A DNA stretch of 64,000 bases from Sphingopyxis italica (GTDB lineage Bacteria; Pseudomonadota; Alphaproteobacteria; Sphingomonadales; Sphingomonadaceae): positions 186,001-250,000 of the forward strand of contig NZ_JAATIT010000001.1 of NCBI RefSeq assembly GCF_011926545.1, given 5' to 3'. Positions 1-9,064 of the stretch are shown here, one piece after another. Position 1 is the first letter of the stretch; every line of letters starts with the position of its first letter. A program made the translations under genes and the position numbers. Under the pieces are notes generated by a model that saw only the letters and a program-made list of their open reading frames with translations, did not search any database and was not told the origin of the DNA.

Positions 1-99
1 CAATATCTCGTGATCATTTTCCAGTTTGACGCGAAACATCGCGTTGGGCAGCAGTTCGACCACTTGGCCGCGCATTTCCAGAAGTTCTTCTTTCGCCAT
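1..99 (-). CDS. infA: Translation initiation factor IF-1 (5' part only)
   Basis: The 33 codons present begin [16 protein letters not shown] and continue through the [12 protein letters not shown] segment, the conserved first half of the IF-1 OB fold. IF-1 binds the ribosomal A site and assists IF-2 and IF-3 in start selection. The ATG at 99 is preceded by an AGAGGA ribosome binding site. The gene runs off the left edge, so about 40 C-terminal residues of the usual 72 are missing. Identification rests on the strong IF-1 signature; the missing half cannot be checked. Confidence 0.93.
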   Translation of the reverse strand, partial: MAKEELLEMRGQVVELLPNAMFRVKLENDHEIL

Positions 100-226
100 C
101 AGTCCTCTTATTGGCTCGAATTCGAAGGATGCGCGCCCATAACCGCAATTTGCGGCAATTGAAAGCAATCTGTCATGGAGCGCGGTTCGGGCGGCGTGGA
201 AGGCCGCGAACTCGGTTCTTTTTGAC

Positions 227-372
227 TCACGCGGAGACGCGGAGGCGCGGAGATGTCGTGCCAACCGCGAAGCGGCCTGTCTTTTCCACGCTTCGGCACG
301 ACGCGCCGTAGATGGAGAAAAGGGGCCTGCCGGCCCGCCCGAACTCCTCCGCGCCTCCGCGTCTCCGCGTGA
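227..372. repeat. Intergenic inverted repeat with perfect 25-bp arms
   Basis: Positions 227-251 and 348-372 are perfect reverse complements; each arm is built on an ACGCGGAGACGCGGAG core. A second short inverted pair (GTCGTGCC at 255-262, GGCACGAC at 295-302) lies inside. The element fills most of the infA/cupin gap. No coding potential is convincing between the arms. It looks like a mobile or repetitive palindromic element of the host rather than a simple terminator, because the loop is about 96 bases. Confidence 0.75.
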
Positions 373-381
373 ACCAGAATA

Positions 382-1248
382 TCACGACACCAGCTTGACC
401 TTCCGCGCGATACGCCAGCCGACGGTCTTCATCCACGCATAGCTCGGCCAGCGCGGCGGCATCGCGGGGTCGAGCCCCATGCGGCGCAGCGCGGCGTTGG
501 CGGCATGCGCTTCGGATTCGCGATAGCTCCATTCGCTGCGCCAGGTGATCGACAGCGAAATCGACGGCGCATCGCCGTTGGCGACGAAATGCGGCGCCAT
601 CACCGGTATCAGCACCGCGTCGCCGGGGCCGAGCGGCACCTGCTGCGCGTCGTCCTTATATGCGTCTTCCCACGGCAGGTTGCGGTGGCCGCCGGTGTGA
701 TAGCGTTCGTGCTCGCGGCGGTGCGCGAAGCGTTCGTCGCCCGCGGGCCAGACGTTCATCACCTTGCGCCCCTTGAGCTGGAGCAGGATATTGTGTTCGG
801 GATCGAAATGGAACGGCGTGATCGATCCCGGCGAAGAGATGAAGATGAAGCCCTGCGGCGTCAGCATCGCGCCGGTGCGGGGAATCACGACGGGTTCGAG
901 TTCGCCGAGCAGGTCCATCAACAGGGTGCGATAGGCCGCGACATTCTCGATATTCTTGAGCACCGCCCAGCTGCCGTTGCTGTCGATCCTGCGGATCGTC
1001 TCGCCGATCGACAGGCCGTTGGAGGGCACATCCTCGGGCCGGATACCGATCGGCACATTGCCCGGATTATATTCGACCTCGCTTGCGGGCAGGCTTTCGC
1101 CAAGCTGTGCCAGCGCCTCGATCGACAGGAGGGGATGGTCGGGAAGGCGGTGATGGAGCAGCCCCGCCTGCTGCGGATAAAGCGACGCCATCCGTTCCAG
1201 CATCTCGGCGGGGAATATGGCGCGATCGATCGGCTGGTGGGCGGTCAT
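382..1248 (-). CDS. Cupin-like / JmjC-fold protein (Cupin_8), putative Fe(II)/2-oxoglutarate hydroxylase
   Basis: A 288-residue protein with the Cupin_8 core: an HFDPEHN metal-ligand segment near residue 145, a following LLQLKGRK motif, and a distal PHFVANGD segment that supplies the second histidine. Family members are usually Fe(II)- and 2-oxoglutarate-dependent oxygenases, often protein or small-molecule hydroxylases. The ATG at 1248 overlaps the stop of the preceding GNAT gene by four bases (ATGA), so the two are translationally coupled. It is the last gene of the XrtA locus; its substrate may be the polysaccharide, a sorted protein or an acyl-carrier intermediate, which is inference from position only. 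Confidence 0.8.
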   Translation of the reverse strand: MTAHQPIDRAIFPAEMLERMASLYPQQAGLLHHRLPDHPLLSIEALAQLGESLPASEVEYNPGNVPIGIRPEDVPSNGLSIGETIRRIDSNGSWAVLKNIENVAAYRTLLMDLLGELEPVVIPRTGAMLTPQGFIFISSPGSITPFHFDPEHNILLQLKGRKVMNVWPAGDERFAHRREHERYHTGGHRNLPWEDAYKDDAQQVPLGPGDAVLIPVMAPHFVANGDAPSISLSITWRSEWSYRESEAHAANAALRRMGLDPAMPPRWPSYAWMKTVGWRIARKVKLVS

Positions 1249-2429
1249 AGCGGGCTTTCTACCTCATTTGCGGGCGCCGCGGCACCCTTCCAGCGCCGCC
1301 ACAGGCGTTCGGCCTTGTCCAGCATCGCAAAGCGCAGCCGGTCGGCGGGCGCCGACAGCGGCGCGTTGACCCAGACCAGCGCGCGGCGCTCGCGCCAGAC
1401 GCTGTCGATCATCGGATGGCCCGGCGCGGCGCAGCTGTCGACCCACGCGACCTTTGGGTCGTCGAGCAGATCGAGATTCGCCTGTTGCAGCAGCACCCCG
1501 GGCGAGAAGCGGGCATAATGTTCGTCGAATGCGGTCTTGAACGAAAAACCGCCGGGCGGGCAGAGGAAATTGACCAGCATCGCCAGTGGACGGCCGTCCA
1601 GATCGAGCGCGCGCATGTCGAGCTTGCCCGCGTTGGCCGCGCCGGTCAGCACCGCGCGGAACCACGCCTCGGTCTCGCCATGGCTCGCGAGCGCCGATCC
1701 CGCGCGCCCCTTCCAGCCGCGCGCTTCGAGGGTGAGGAAGGCGTCGATCCACGGATCGATCTCCTCGCCCGCCTGCCAGCGGCGGAAACCGACCGCGCCC
1801 TGTTCGGCGAGCCGGTTCGCCTGGCGGCGCAATTCCTTGCGTTTCTTGGCGCGCACCGCGCCATCCCAATAATCGTCCGGCGACAGCGGGCTTTCGAGCA
1901 GCGCGCGTTCTTCGCGGTGCACGACGTTCGCCTCGCCGCCGCGCACCCGCGCGACGTCGACGAGCGCGCGGTGGAGCGGGCCGTTTTCGGTCAGCCGCGG
2001 CACATGCAGCAGCGTGTGCGCCCAGGGCGCCGCGTCGCACCAGCCGAGCAGGATCGACCAGAACAGGCTTTCGAAGCCGGCGCGCACCAATGGCGCGCCG
2101 TGGAAATGATTGGGATGCGCCCAGCCGGTAACGTGCCGCAGCGGCAAGCGGCCATAATGGCGCGCGGACGCGACCGGCATGACGCCGATCACCGGCCCGT
2201 CGCTGCCGTCGCGCACCATGACCAGCCGCGCTCGGCGTTCGGGATCGAGCAGGTGCAGTGCCGATTGCAGGCACCAGCGTTCGGCGAACGGATTGGGTTC
2301 GCTCGCCTCGCCCGCGAGCCGGTCCCACGCCGCAGCAAGATCGGGCGACAACGCGAGCGGATCGACGATGCGCACGGTGAGCGGGGAAACTTCGCCGGCA
2401 CTCGTCGGAAAGGCGGGATGGACCGTCAT
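1245..2429 (-). CDS. GNAT-family (BioF2-like/FemAB-like) acyltransferase of the XrtA locus
   Basis: This 394-residue protein has the double-GNAT Acetyltransf_6 layout: an N-terminal half with an EPNPFAERWCL motif, a middle KKRKELRRQANRL segment typical of FemAB-like proteins, and a C-terminal GFSFKTAFDEHYARFSPG acceptor motif. Such proteins transfer acyl or aminoacyl groups and are frequent in exosortase loci. It follows the amidotransferase after an 83-base gap containing a hairpin and overlaps the cupin gene by four bases. The specific donor and acceptor are not visible from sequence. Confidence 0.8.
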   Translation of the reverse strand: MTVHPAFPTSAGEVSPLTVRIVDPLALSPDLAAAWDRLAGEASEPNPFAERWCLQSALHLLDPERRARLVMVRDGSDGPVIGVMPVASARHYGRLPLRHVTGWAHPNHFHGAPLVRAGFESLFWSILLGWCDAAPWAHTLLHVPRLTENGPLHRALVDVARVRGGEANVVHREERALLESPLSPDDYWDGAVRAKKRKELRRQANRLAEQGAVGFRRWQAGEEIDPWIDAFLTLEARGWKGRAGSALASHGETEAWFRAVLTGAANAGKLDMRALDLDGRPLAMLVNFLCPPGGFSFKTAFDEHYARFSPGVLLQQANLDLLDDPKVAWVDSCAAPGHPMIDSVWRERRALVWVNAPLSAPADRLRFAMLDKAERLWRRWKGAAAPANEVESPL

Positions 2430-2480
2430 CGGCGAGAGGTTAGCAGCGAAGCGTTAAGATGGCGTGGCGATTCTACTAAG

Positions 2481-2502
2481 CCCCTCCCGCAAGCGGGAGG
2501 GG
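2481..2502. terminator. Hairpin between XrtA amidotransferase and GNAT genes
   Basis: CCCCTCCCGC and GCGGGAGGGG form a 10-bp perfect stem with a two-base loop directly downstream of the minus-strand amidotransferase stop. No U-run follows on the minus strand, so it may attenuate transcription or protect the mRNA end rather than be a full intrinsic terminator. Confidence 0.5.
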
Positions 2503-2512
2503 AGAAGAAAGC

Positions 2513-4408
2513 CTATATCCCGAACAGCTTCGCCAGCGACTTCTCCAGCATGAAGAATTGCCAGATCAACCGGCCGTGATCGCGGCGGCCCGACTGGTGC
2601 GCGGCGACGATGCGTTCAATCTCGGCCATGTCGAACCAGCCCGAGCGCGCAAGCGTCGATGAGGTCGCGAGCGCCTTCGCCTGCTCGACCAGCGGGCCGC
2701 GGAACCACGCCGAAACCGGCGTCACGAACCCCATCTTGGGGCGGTAGAGAATGTCGTGCGGCAGATAGCGTTCCATCGCCTGCTTCATAATCGCCTTCCC
2801 CGTCCCGCGCTTGACGCGCATCGACGCGGGCAGGCTCGCGGCGAATTCGATCAGGCGGTAATCGAGCAAAGGCTCGCGCGCCTCGAGGCTGACCGCCATG
2901 CTCATCCGGTCGGTCTTGGTCAATATGTCGCCGGGCAGCCAGATCATCAGGTCGGCATATTGCGCGCGGTCGAGCGGCTCGCGCGCGGGCGCGTCCGCCA
3001 TCGCTTTCCAATAGCGCGCTTCGGCGACATGATCGCCGAGCGCGTGGTGCGCCGCATCGTTGAAAAGCCTCGCGCGCTGCGCCGGCCCCGTCACGCCGAC
3101 CGCCTCGGCATAGCCCTCGGCGCCGCTCTTCGACAGGCTGGCGAGCGTCGCGCGCGCGCGCAGCGGGCGCGGCGCCCAGTCCATCTGCGGCCAGACATGC
3201 GACAGCGGGCCAAGCACGCCGCGGCGGAGGAAACCGGGGATGAGCCCGCGCAGCCGCTCTTCCTGATGCTGAAAGACCAGGCGGCGATAGCCCGCGAACG
3301 CTTCGTCGGCGCCGTCGCCCGAGAGCGCGACCGTCACCTCCTCGCGCGCGAGTTCGCAGACGCGATAGGTCGGGAGCGCGCTCGCGTCGGCAAAGGGTTC
3401 GTCGAACATGTCGGCGATTTTGTCGACCAGCGCGAAATCGCCCGGCGAGACGGTGCGCGTGCGGTGGTCGGTTGCGAAGCGTTCGGCGATCTGCTGCGCG
3501 TAAGCCGTTTCATCGAGCGCCGCCTGGTCGAAGCCGATCGTGCAGGTCTTGACCGCCTTCGGGCTCGCCTCGGCCATCAGCGCGACGACCGCGCTCGAAT
3601 CGACCCCGCCCGACAGGAAGGCGCCGAGCGGGACGTCGGCGACCATGCGGTCGGTCACCGCGGCGCGCATCAGGTGGACGAGATGTTCGGCCGCTTCGCC
3701 TTCGGACGCGCGGATGCGCTTCGAAAAATCGGGCGCCCACCAGCGTGTCGGAGCCGGCACCGGCTTGCCGCGCTCGAGCATCAGATAATGGCCGGCGGGC
3801 AGCTTCTCTACGCCGGCGACGATGCAATTGTCGTCGGGGACATAGCCGAAGGCGAGGAAATCCTCGATCGCGGTGAGGTTCGCTTCCTGCCGCAGCAGCG
3901 GATTGCGGAGCAGCCCCTTCAGTTCCGATGCGAACGCCACCGAGCCGTCGGAGAGGCGGACATGGTGAAGCGGCTTCACCCCCAGCCGGTCGCGCGCGAG
4001 GAACAGGCAGCCGCGCTGATGATCGTGGATCGCGAAAGCGAACATGCCGTTGAGCCGCGACAGGCAATCGGGGCCCCACTGGCGCCACGCGGCGATGATG
4101 ACCTCAGTATCGCCGCTGGTGCGGAAACGATGCCCGCGATCCTCCAGCTCGGCGCGCAGTTCGCGGAAATTATAGATTTCACCGTTGTAGGTGAGCGTGA
4201 CGGCTTCGTCGTCGCTCGCCATCGGCTGCGGGCTACCCGCGATGTCGATGATCGAGAGGCGAAGATGCGCCAGACCGACGCCGGGGGCGGTCCATTCGCC
4301 CGACCCGTCGGGGCCGCGGTGCTGCATCGGTTGCAGCATCGCGCGCAGGCGGGCCGGGTCGACCGGTTTCGCCGTGTCCAGATGATAGATGCCGGCGATC
4401 CCACACAT
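2513..4408 (-). CDS. XrtA/PEP-CTERM system amidotransferase (asparagine synthetase B-like)
   Basis: The 631-residue protein starts MCGIAGIYHL, giving the catalytic Cys2 of a class II glutamine amidotransferase after Met removal. The glutaminase domain covers about residues 1-200. The synthetase half carries the PP-loop SGGVDSSAVVAL near residue 265, which binds ATP. The family in exosortase loci (eps_aminotran type) is thought to amidate sugar acids of the exopolysaccharide. It lies 13 bases after exosortase A and is co-transcribed with it. Length matches the family. Biological substrate is inferred from locus context. Confidence 0.93.
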   Translation of the reverse strand: MCGIAGIYHLDTAKPVDPARLRAMLQPMQHRGPDGSGEWTAPGVGLAHLRLSIIDIAGSPQPMASDDEAVTLTYNGEIYNFRELRAELEDRGHRFRTSGDTEVIIAAWRQWGPDCLSRLNGMFAFAIHDHQRGCLFLARDRLGVKPLHHVRLSDGSVAFASELKGLLRNPLLRQEANLTAIEDFLAFGYVPDDNCIVAGVEKLPAGHYLMLERGKPVPAPTRWWAPDFSKRIRASEGEAAEHLVHLMRAAVTDRMVADVPLGAFLSGGVDSSAVVALMAEASPKAVKTCTIGFDQAALDETAYAQQIAERFATDHRTRTVSPGDFALVDKIADMFDEPFADASALPTYRVCELAREEVTVALSGDGADEAFAGYRRLVFQHQEERLRGLIPGFLRRGVLGPLSHVWPQMDWAPRPLRARATLASLSKSGAEGYAEAVGVTGPAQRARLFNDAAHHALGDHVAEARYWKAMADAPAREPLDRAQYADLMIWLPGDILTKTDRMSMAVSLEAREPLLDYRLIEFAASLPASMRVKRGTGKAIMKQAMERYLPHDILYRPKMGFVTPVSAWFRGPLVEQAKALATSSTLARSGWFDMAEIERIVAAHQSGRRDHGRLIWQFFMLEKSLAKLFGI

Positions 4409-4421
4409 ATAGGAACCGCCT

Positions 4422-5900
4422 TTAACGCGTTTTCAGCGCGCGGTCAGCCATCGCTTTGACTCCACCCGACGCGGAAACGAAATCGGTGATCGCATCGAGG
4501 CCGCCGTGCCGCTCCTCGCTCGATATGATCAAGGATAGCGCGCGCGGATCGCCGCCCAGCAACCGCGCCTGAAGCCCGGCGAGTTTCGCGCGGCGCGGAT
4601 CGCCGGTCACGGTGCCGCCGACGACATACCAGGTGGCGGCGTCGCGCAGCACCGGGCCGGGGTGGAGCAGCCGCTCGGCCTTTGCGTCTTCGATGGCAGG
4701 CAGCGCGGCGCTCCACGCCCATTTGCTGTCGGGGTCGACCGCCCCCTGCCCGAAGGCGACGACTTCGCGCCCTTCGGCCTGACGTTCGTAAGCTCCGACC
4801 GCCACCGTCACCATCTGTCCCTTGTCGTTCGCGAACTGGCGGAGCAGCCGCTGGTCGGCGCCGTCGAACCGCGGTGTCCAGGCGGTGCCGTCCACGCGCG
4901 CATCGCGCCAGCCCGGCGGCGCCTCCACCGCCATGGTTTCGGGCAGCGGCGCGCTGCGCCCGCCAGCGAGCATCCCCCAACCGGCAAAAAGCAGCGGGAC
5001 CGCGAGCGCGGCGGGGAGAACCGCCTTCGCCGGACCCGCGAAGCGCGGCACCCCCGTCAGTCCGCTTACATCGACCGCGACATCATTCGCCGGCCGGTCG
5101 AACCAGCGCAGCGCGACGAGCATGACGATCAGGATGACGAGGCCGAAGAAGATCCAGCCATAGAAGATATGGTCGATCCCCCCCGCCGCCTCGATCCCCC
5201 AGATGTCGGCGGCGACCATCGTGCCATAGGCGCGCAGCGCATTGGCGAGGATCGTCGTCGCGAGCGCCGCGGCGACAAAGACGATGCGCCGCGTCCAGCT
5301 TTTGAAGCAGAGATGCGCCGCGAACACCGAGTAAGCGAGCATCGCGATGAGGAAATTGACCCCCGAACATTCCTCGGCGACCTCGAAGAAGCCCGCTTTC
5401 GTCGTGATGAACACGCCTTGCATCTCAGCGGCGATGCCCGAGAGGTGGAGCAGGACGACGCTGATATGCGCGGTGAAGGTCTGGAGCAGCGGCACCAGCT
5501 CCTCGCCAAACGGCACGAGCAGGAGCGCATAGCCGAGCGGGAAGAGCAGTCCGCGCACCAGCTTTTCGCCGAGCGCCGCGCCGACCGCCCCCTGCAGCAT
5601 CAGGATCAGGCCGAGCTGGCGGAAGAGGCCGACGCCCGCCGCCTCACCGATAAGCCATGTCAGCCCCGCCCCCGCCATCCAGACGAGCGCGGGCCACCAG
5701 AAGACGGGTGTCAGCGGGCGCAGCAGCGCCACGCGCTGCGACACCAGCCAACCGATCATCGGCACCATCAGCAGGCAATGGGTGAAGGTCGAACTATTCC
5801 ACCAGATGCCCGCCATGTCGGCGGCATCGCGCCAGAAGAGCGCAAGGATGACGGCCGCGAGTAGGCCAAGCGCAGCGAGATGGCGCTGCCAGAGCGTCAT
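4422..5900 (-). CDS. xrtA: Exosortase A fused to an EpsI domain
   Basis: A 492-residue inner-membrane transpeptidase. The first ~290 residues are hydrophobic and hold the exosortase triad: Cys178 in EECSG, Arg223 in NALR, and His about residue 244 in DHIFYGW. It cleaves PEP-CTERM sorting signals and hands proteins to the envelope. Residues ~300-492 form a periplasmic EpsI (DUF3485) domain anchored by one more hydrophobic segment. The start ATG overlaps the glycosyltransferase stop by four bases. The ordinary two-gene exosortase/EpsI pair is here a single polypeptide, as in many XrtA systems. Confidence 0.95.
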   Translation of the reverse strand: MTLWQRHLAALGLLAAVILALFWRDAADMAGIWWNSSTFTHCLLMVPMIGWLVSQRVALLRPLTPVFWWPALVWMAGAGLTWLIGEAAGVGLFRQLGLILMLQGAVGAALGEKLVRGLLFPLGYALLLVPFGEELVPLLQTFTAHISVVLLHLSGIAAEMQGVFITTKAGFFEVAEECSGVNFLIAMLAYSVFAAHLCFKSWTRRIVFVAAALATTILANALRAYGTMVAADIWGIEAAGGIDHIFYGWIFFGLVILIVMLVALRWFDRPANDVAVDVSGLTGVPRFAGPAKAVLPAALAVPLLFAGWGMLAGGRSAPLPETMAVEAPPGWRDARVDGTAWTPRFDGADQRLLRQFANDKGQMVTVAVGAYERQAEGREVVAFGQGAVDPDSKWAWSAALPAIEDAKAERLLHPGPVLRDAATWYVVGGTVTGDPRRAKLAGLQARLLGGDPRALSLIISSEERHGGLDAITDFVSASGGVKAMADRALKTR

Positions 5901-7102
5901 GCGGGCAATCCCAGCAACTCGCCGAGCGGCGCCATGCGCGCGTCCCAGCCGTAACGCGCGATCATCCGTGCGCGGGCGGCACGCCCCATCGCCGCTGCGG
6001 CAGGATGATCGTCAAAGAGCGCGCAAACGGCGTCGGCCATCTTGTCTGTCCCGTCGGTGACGAGCAGATGCTCGCCCGGCACCGCGTCGATGCCCGTCGC
6101 GGCGGCGGCGCTCGCCACCACCGGGCGCGCCATCGCCATCGCTTCGAGCAGCTTGTTCTGCACCCCGCGCGCGAGCAGCAGCGGCGCGACCACCGCATCG
6201 GCGGCGGCGAGCCACGGGCGCACATCGGGCACCTCGCCGGTCACGATCACGCCGGGCAGCTTTTCGAGCGCGCGGACCTCTGCGGTGGGCGCGCGGCCGA
6301 CGATCGCGAAGCGCGCCGACGGATGACGCGCGCGAACCAGCGGCAATATGTCGGTCGCGAACCAGCGCACCGCGTCGATATTGGGGCGGTAATCCATCTG
6401 ACCGGTGAAGACCGCGAGCGGCCCCTCGCCCGCGCCGACCGCATCCGATGGAAGCGCCGGATCGAACCGATCGGTGTCGATGCCATTCTCGACCGCGCGC
6501 ACCCGGTCCGCATCCAACCCGCTCTGCGCTCGAAACAGCGCCGCCTCCGCTTCGCTGACGAACAGGCTCGCGTCGGCGCGGCGCGCGACCTTCGCCTCAT
6601 AGGCGGCGAGCATCAGCGCTTCGCGCTTATGCACCCAGTTGAGCGGCTGACGCTTGTCCTGTTCGGCGTAGGTCTTGAATTTGGCCGAATCGACGTCGAC
6701 AAAGTCCATCAAGACCGGCCCGCCGAACCGCGTGGGAAGATATTGCGCCATCTGGCCCGAAAAGGCGACGATATGGCTCACACCGCCCTGCCCGATCAGC
6801 GCCTCGACTTGACGCGCGAGTGCGGCGCTCCGGAACAGACGGTTCGATACCGGCTCGCCGGTCAAGACGGCCTGCATTAGCGCCATCGGACGCGACGCCT
6901 TGCGCACTTCGATCGCCAGGCTCTTGCAAAGCGGTGCCATCTTGTCGCGCGCGCGCGCGGCGTCGGCTTCATTGTCGGCGAGCGCGGCGACATGCACCGG
7001 CGCCAGCTTCGCCAGCGCCTCGAACATATGCCAGCTGCGGATGCGGTCGCCGCGGTCGGGTGGCCATGGCGCGCGATGAACGAGGAACAGGATTTCGGCC
7101 AT
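5897..7102 (-). CDS. PEP-CTERM/XrtA system glycosyltransferase (TIGR03087-type, GT4 fold)
   Basis: A 401-residue GT-B glycosyltransferase. The N-terminal domain opens with VHRAPWPPDRGDRIRSWH, and the C-terminal donor-binding domain holds VFTGQMDYRPN and the LLLARGVQNKLLEAMAMARP motif typical of this XrtA-linked subfamily. It likely adds a sugar to the lipid-linked repeat unit of the exopolysaccharide on the cytoplasmic face. It starts 12 bases downstream of the FemAB-like gene and overlaps xrtA by four bases, so it belongs to the same operon. Confidence 0.92.
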   Translation of the reverse strand: MAEILFLVHRAPWPPDRGDRIRSWHMFEALAKLAPVHVAALADNEADAARARDKMAPLCKSLAIEVRKASRPMALMQAVLTGEPVSNRLFRSAALARQVEALIGQGGVSHIVAFSGQMAQYLPTRFGGPVLMDFVDVDSAKFKTYAEQDKRQPLNWVHKREALMLAAYEAKVARRADASLFVSEAEAALFRAQSGLDADRVRAVENGIDTDRFDPALPSDAVGAGEGPLAVFTGQMDYRPNIDAVRWFATDILPLVRARHPSARFAIVGRAPTAEVRALEKLPGVIVTGEVPDVRPWLAAADAVVAPLLLARGVQNKLLEAMAMARPVVASAAAATGIDAVPGEHLLVTDGTDKMADAVCALFDDHPAAAAMGRAARARMIARYGWDARMAPLGELLGLPA

Positions 7103-7114
7103 TAGCCCAAAAAC

Positions 7115-8182
7115 CTAACCAAGCCCGCGCGCGATCAGCGGCCCGATCCGGTTCGCCGCCCACAGCGGCAGCTTTTTCCAGAGATCGACCTGGAGGCGGT
7201 ATCGGGCGCTATTGGGATTGGTGTCGCGCGGCCTCTCACCCGACGCGAGCCAGCGCGCGTAGACGAGCGGCTGCGGCTCGAAACCCCAATTCTTCTTGTA
7301 AGCGAAGGGGCCGGTTCCGACCTTCGACCGGCCGAAATCGAAACGCGTGCAGCCCTTTTCGCGCGCGTGGCGCATCAACGCGAAATACATGAGTTCGTTG
7401 GCGCGCAGGCGGCGGGCATCGGCGGTGCCGCCGCCCCAATAGGGCATCACCGTGCCGCGCCAAGTGAGGCTGAGCACGCTTGCGACCGGACGCCCGCCCT
7501 CGCGCACGGTCAATATATCGGCATCGCCTTCGAACGCATCGAGCACGGCGTCGAAAAGTGCCTTCGGAAAAACCGGGGTGCCGAGGTTGCGGACGCTGGT
7601 GGCGTAGATGCGATAATGGTCGCGGCGCTCGGCGGCGTCGCGGCCGGTCGTGACGGTCAGGCCGCTTTCGAGCGCCTTGCGTACCTCAGCGCGCTGTTTG
7701 CGCGGGATGGCGAGGAGTTCGGCGTCGTCGGCGGCGGCGAGGTCGCGCGCAAAGCCGGCGTAGACGCCTTCCTCACGGGCCCAGCCCTCGCCTTCGGGCA
7801 AAGGGCCGCCGCGCAGTTCGACCGAGGGGACGCCGAGCGAGCGCGCCATTGCGGCCGCGCCCTGCGCGAGCGTTGCCGCCACCGCCGGATCGTCGGCCAA
7901 TATACCGCCATCGACCGCGAAGCCGCTGCCGACGAGCGCCTGACCGAAGAGCGGCGAACGGACATGATGAAGCGGCAGGATGCCGGTCAGCGCGCCGTTC
8001 GCGTCGCGCGCGGTGACAAGATGGCACTGATGTCCGGTGGCGCGGGTGATCGCCTCGCACCACGCGCGGCTGTGGAAGGGCGTCGCTTGCGCGTGCGCGG
8101 CGACATAGGCGTCCCATTCGCCCGCGCAGGGTAGCGGCACGCCGGAAAACCCGTCCTGCACGGCAAGCGTCGGCGCATTCAC
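7115..8182 (-). CDS. FemAB family XrtA/PEP-CTERM system-associated protein
   Basis: A 355-residue FemAB/GNAT-fold protein. The GTG start at 8182 is chosen because its GTGA overlaps the deacetylase stop; a longer reading frame upstream is antisense-like Arg/Ala-rich sequence inside the deacetylase gene. Diagnostic segments are TPFHSRAWCEAITRATGH near the N-terminus, PRKQRAEVRKALESGL in the middle, and the terminal FDFGRSKVGTGPFAYKKNWG motif. The family (TIGR03019-like) is found only with XrtA and probably transfers an aminoacyl or acyl group to the polysaccharide or a precursor; the reaction has not been inferred from sequence. Confidence 0.9.
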   Translation of the reverse strand: MNAPTLAVQDGFSGVPLPCAGEWDAYVAAHAQATPFHSRAWCEAITRATGHQCHLVTARDANGALTGILPLHHVRSPLFGQALVGSGFAVDGGILADDPAVAATLAQGAAAMARSLGVPSVELRGGPLPEGEGWAREEGVYAGFARDLAAADDAELLAIPRKQRAEVRKALESGLTVTTGRDAAERRDHYRIYATSVRNLGTPVFPKALFDAVLDAFEGDADILTVREGGRPVASVLSLTWRGTVMPYWGGGTADARRLRANELMYFALMRHAREKGCTRFDFGRSKVGTGPFAYKKNWGFEPQPLVYARWLASGERPRDTNPNSARYRLQVDLWKKLPLWAANRIGPLIARGLG

Positions 8183-9039
8183 GCGGCGGTGCGCCACGAC
8201 TGCGCGCGCTGCTGCTGCACGGGGAGCAGGGCGTCGGCGCGCGTCCATTCGAAGTCGGCGAGCAGCTTCTTCAGCTTGCCAGCCATGGCGGACAAGCCGC
8301 TGTAATGGCGTATTTTCGATTTGATCGGCGCATCGGCGACGCGCGGCTGGCCGGGGTCGATTTCCCAAGGGTGGAAATAGAGGATCGCCGGATGCCCCTC
8401 TTCATTCATCCGCGCGATCGCCCAGCGCGTGAAGCCATAGGGGAGCATCCGCATGAAGCCGCCGCCACCCGCCGCCAGCGTGCGCCCCGCAAAACGCGCG
8501 GTCGTGACCGGCCATTCGACGAGGTCGCTGCCCGCCACCGGCCGCCACGCGTGACGCGGGCTTTGCGGCCAGCCATAATGATCGTGGACGACCGGCGCGA
8601 CGCTGCTCGAATAAGCATAGCCCTGTTCGGCGAGCACCGCATGCGCCCAAGGCGTGCGCGTATCGATCGAGAAGCTCGGCGCGCGATAACCGCGCACCGC
8701 GACGCCGCCGAGGTCTTCGAGGATGGCGCGCGTCTGCTTGAGATCGGCGGCGAATTCGTCGGCCGTCATGTTGAAGACGCGCTTGTGATCATAGCCGTGG
8801 CTGGCGAGCTCGTGCCCCGCCGCGACGATGCGCTTGATCAGTGCGGGATAGCGTTCGGCGACCCAGCCGAGCGTAAAGAAGGTTCCCGTCGCGTCCGCCT
8901 CGGCGAAAATCCGCAGCACCGCGTCGCAATTCGCCTCGACGCGGCATTCGAGCGTCGGCCAGTCGGCACGGTCGATCGTGCGCTCAAAGGCGCCGACCTG
9001 GAACCAGTCCTCGACATCGACCGACAAGCCGTTCTGCAT
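8179..9039 (-). CDS. XrtA system polysaccharide deacetylase
   Basis: A 286-residue NodB-type deacetylase. MQNGLSVDVEDWFQVGAFE is the characteristic start of the family, so the ATG at 9039 is chosen over one 63 bases upstream; AAGGA lies just before it. Metal and catalytic motifs are VDVED (Asp pair), ELASHGYDHKRV (HxxxH) and RGYRAPSFSI. It removes N-acetyl groups from amino sugars of the exported polysaccharide. It follows the ATPase gene after a 163-base gap that contains a long palindromic repeat, and overlaps the FemAB gene. Confidence 0.93.
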   Translation of the reverse strand: MQNGLSVDVEDWFQVGAFERTIDRADWPTLECRVEANCDAVLRIFAEADATGTFFTLGWVAERYPALIKRIVAAGHELASHGYDHKRVFNMTADEFAADLKQTRAILEDLGGVAVRGYRAPSFSIDTRTPWAHAVLAEQGYAYSSSVAPVVHDHYGWPQSPRHAWRPVAGSDLVEWPVTTARFAGRTLAAGGGGFMRMLPYGFTRWAIARMNEEGHPAILYFHPWEIDPGQPRVADAPIKSKIRHYSGLSAMAGKLKKLLADFEWTRADALLPVQQQRAQSWRTAA

Positions 9040-9064
9040 TTCCTTCGCCCTTATCGCCCTTAAG

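Noticed and set aside
4405-4440. EcfG-like GGAAC...CGTT match in the xrtA/amidotransferase junction
   Set aside because: The spacer is about 11 bases instead of 16-17 and it points against the operon.
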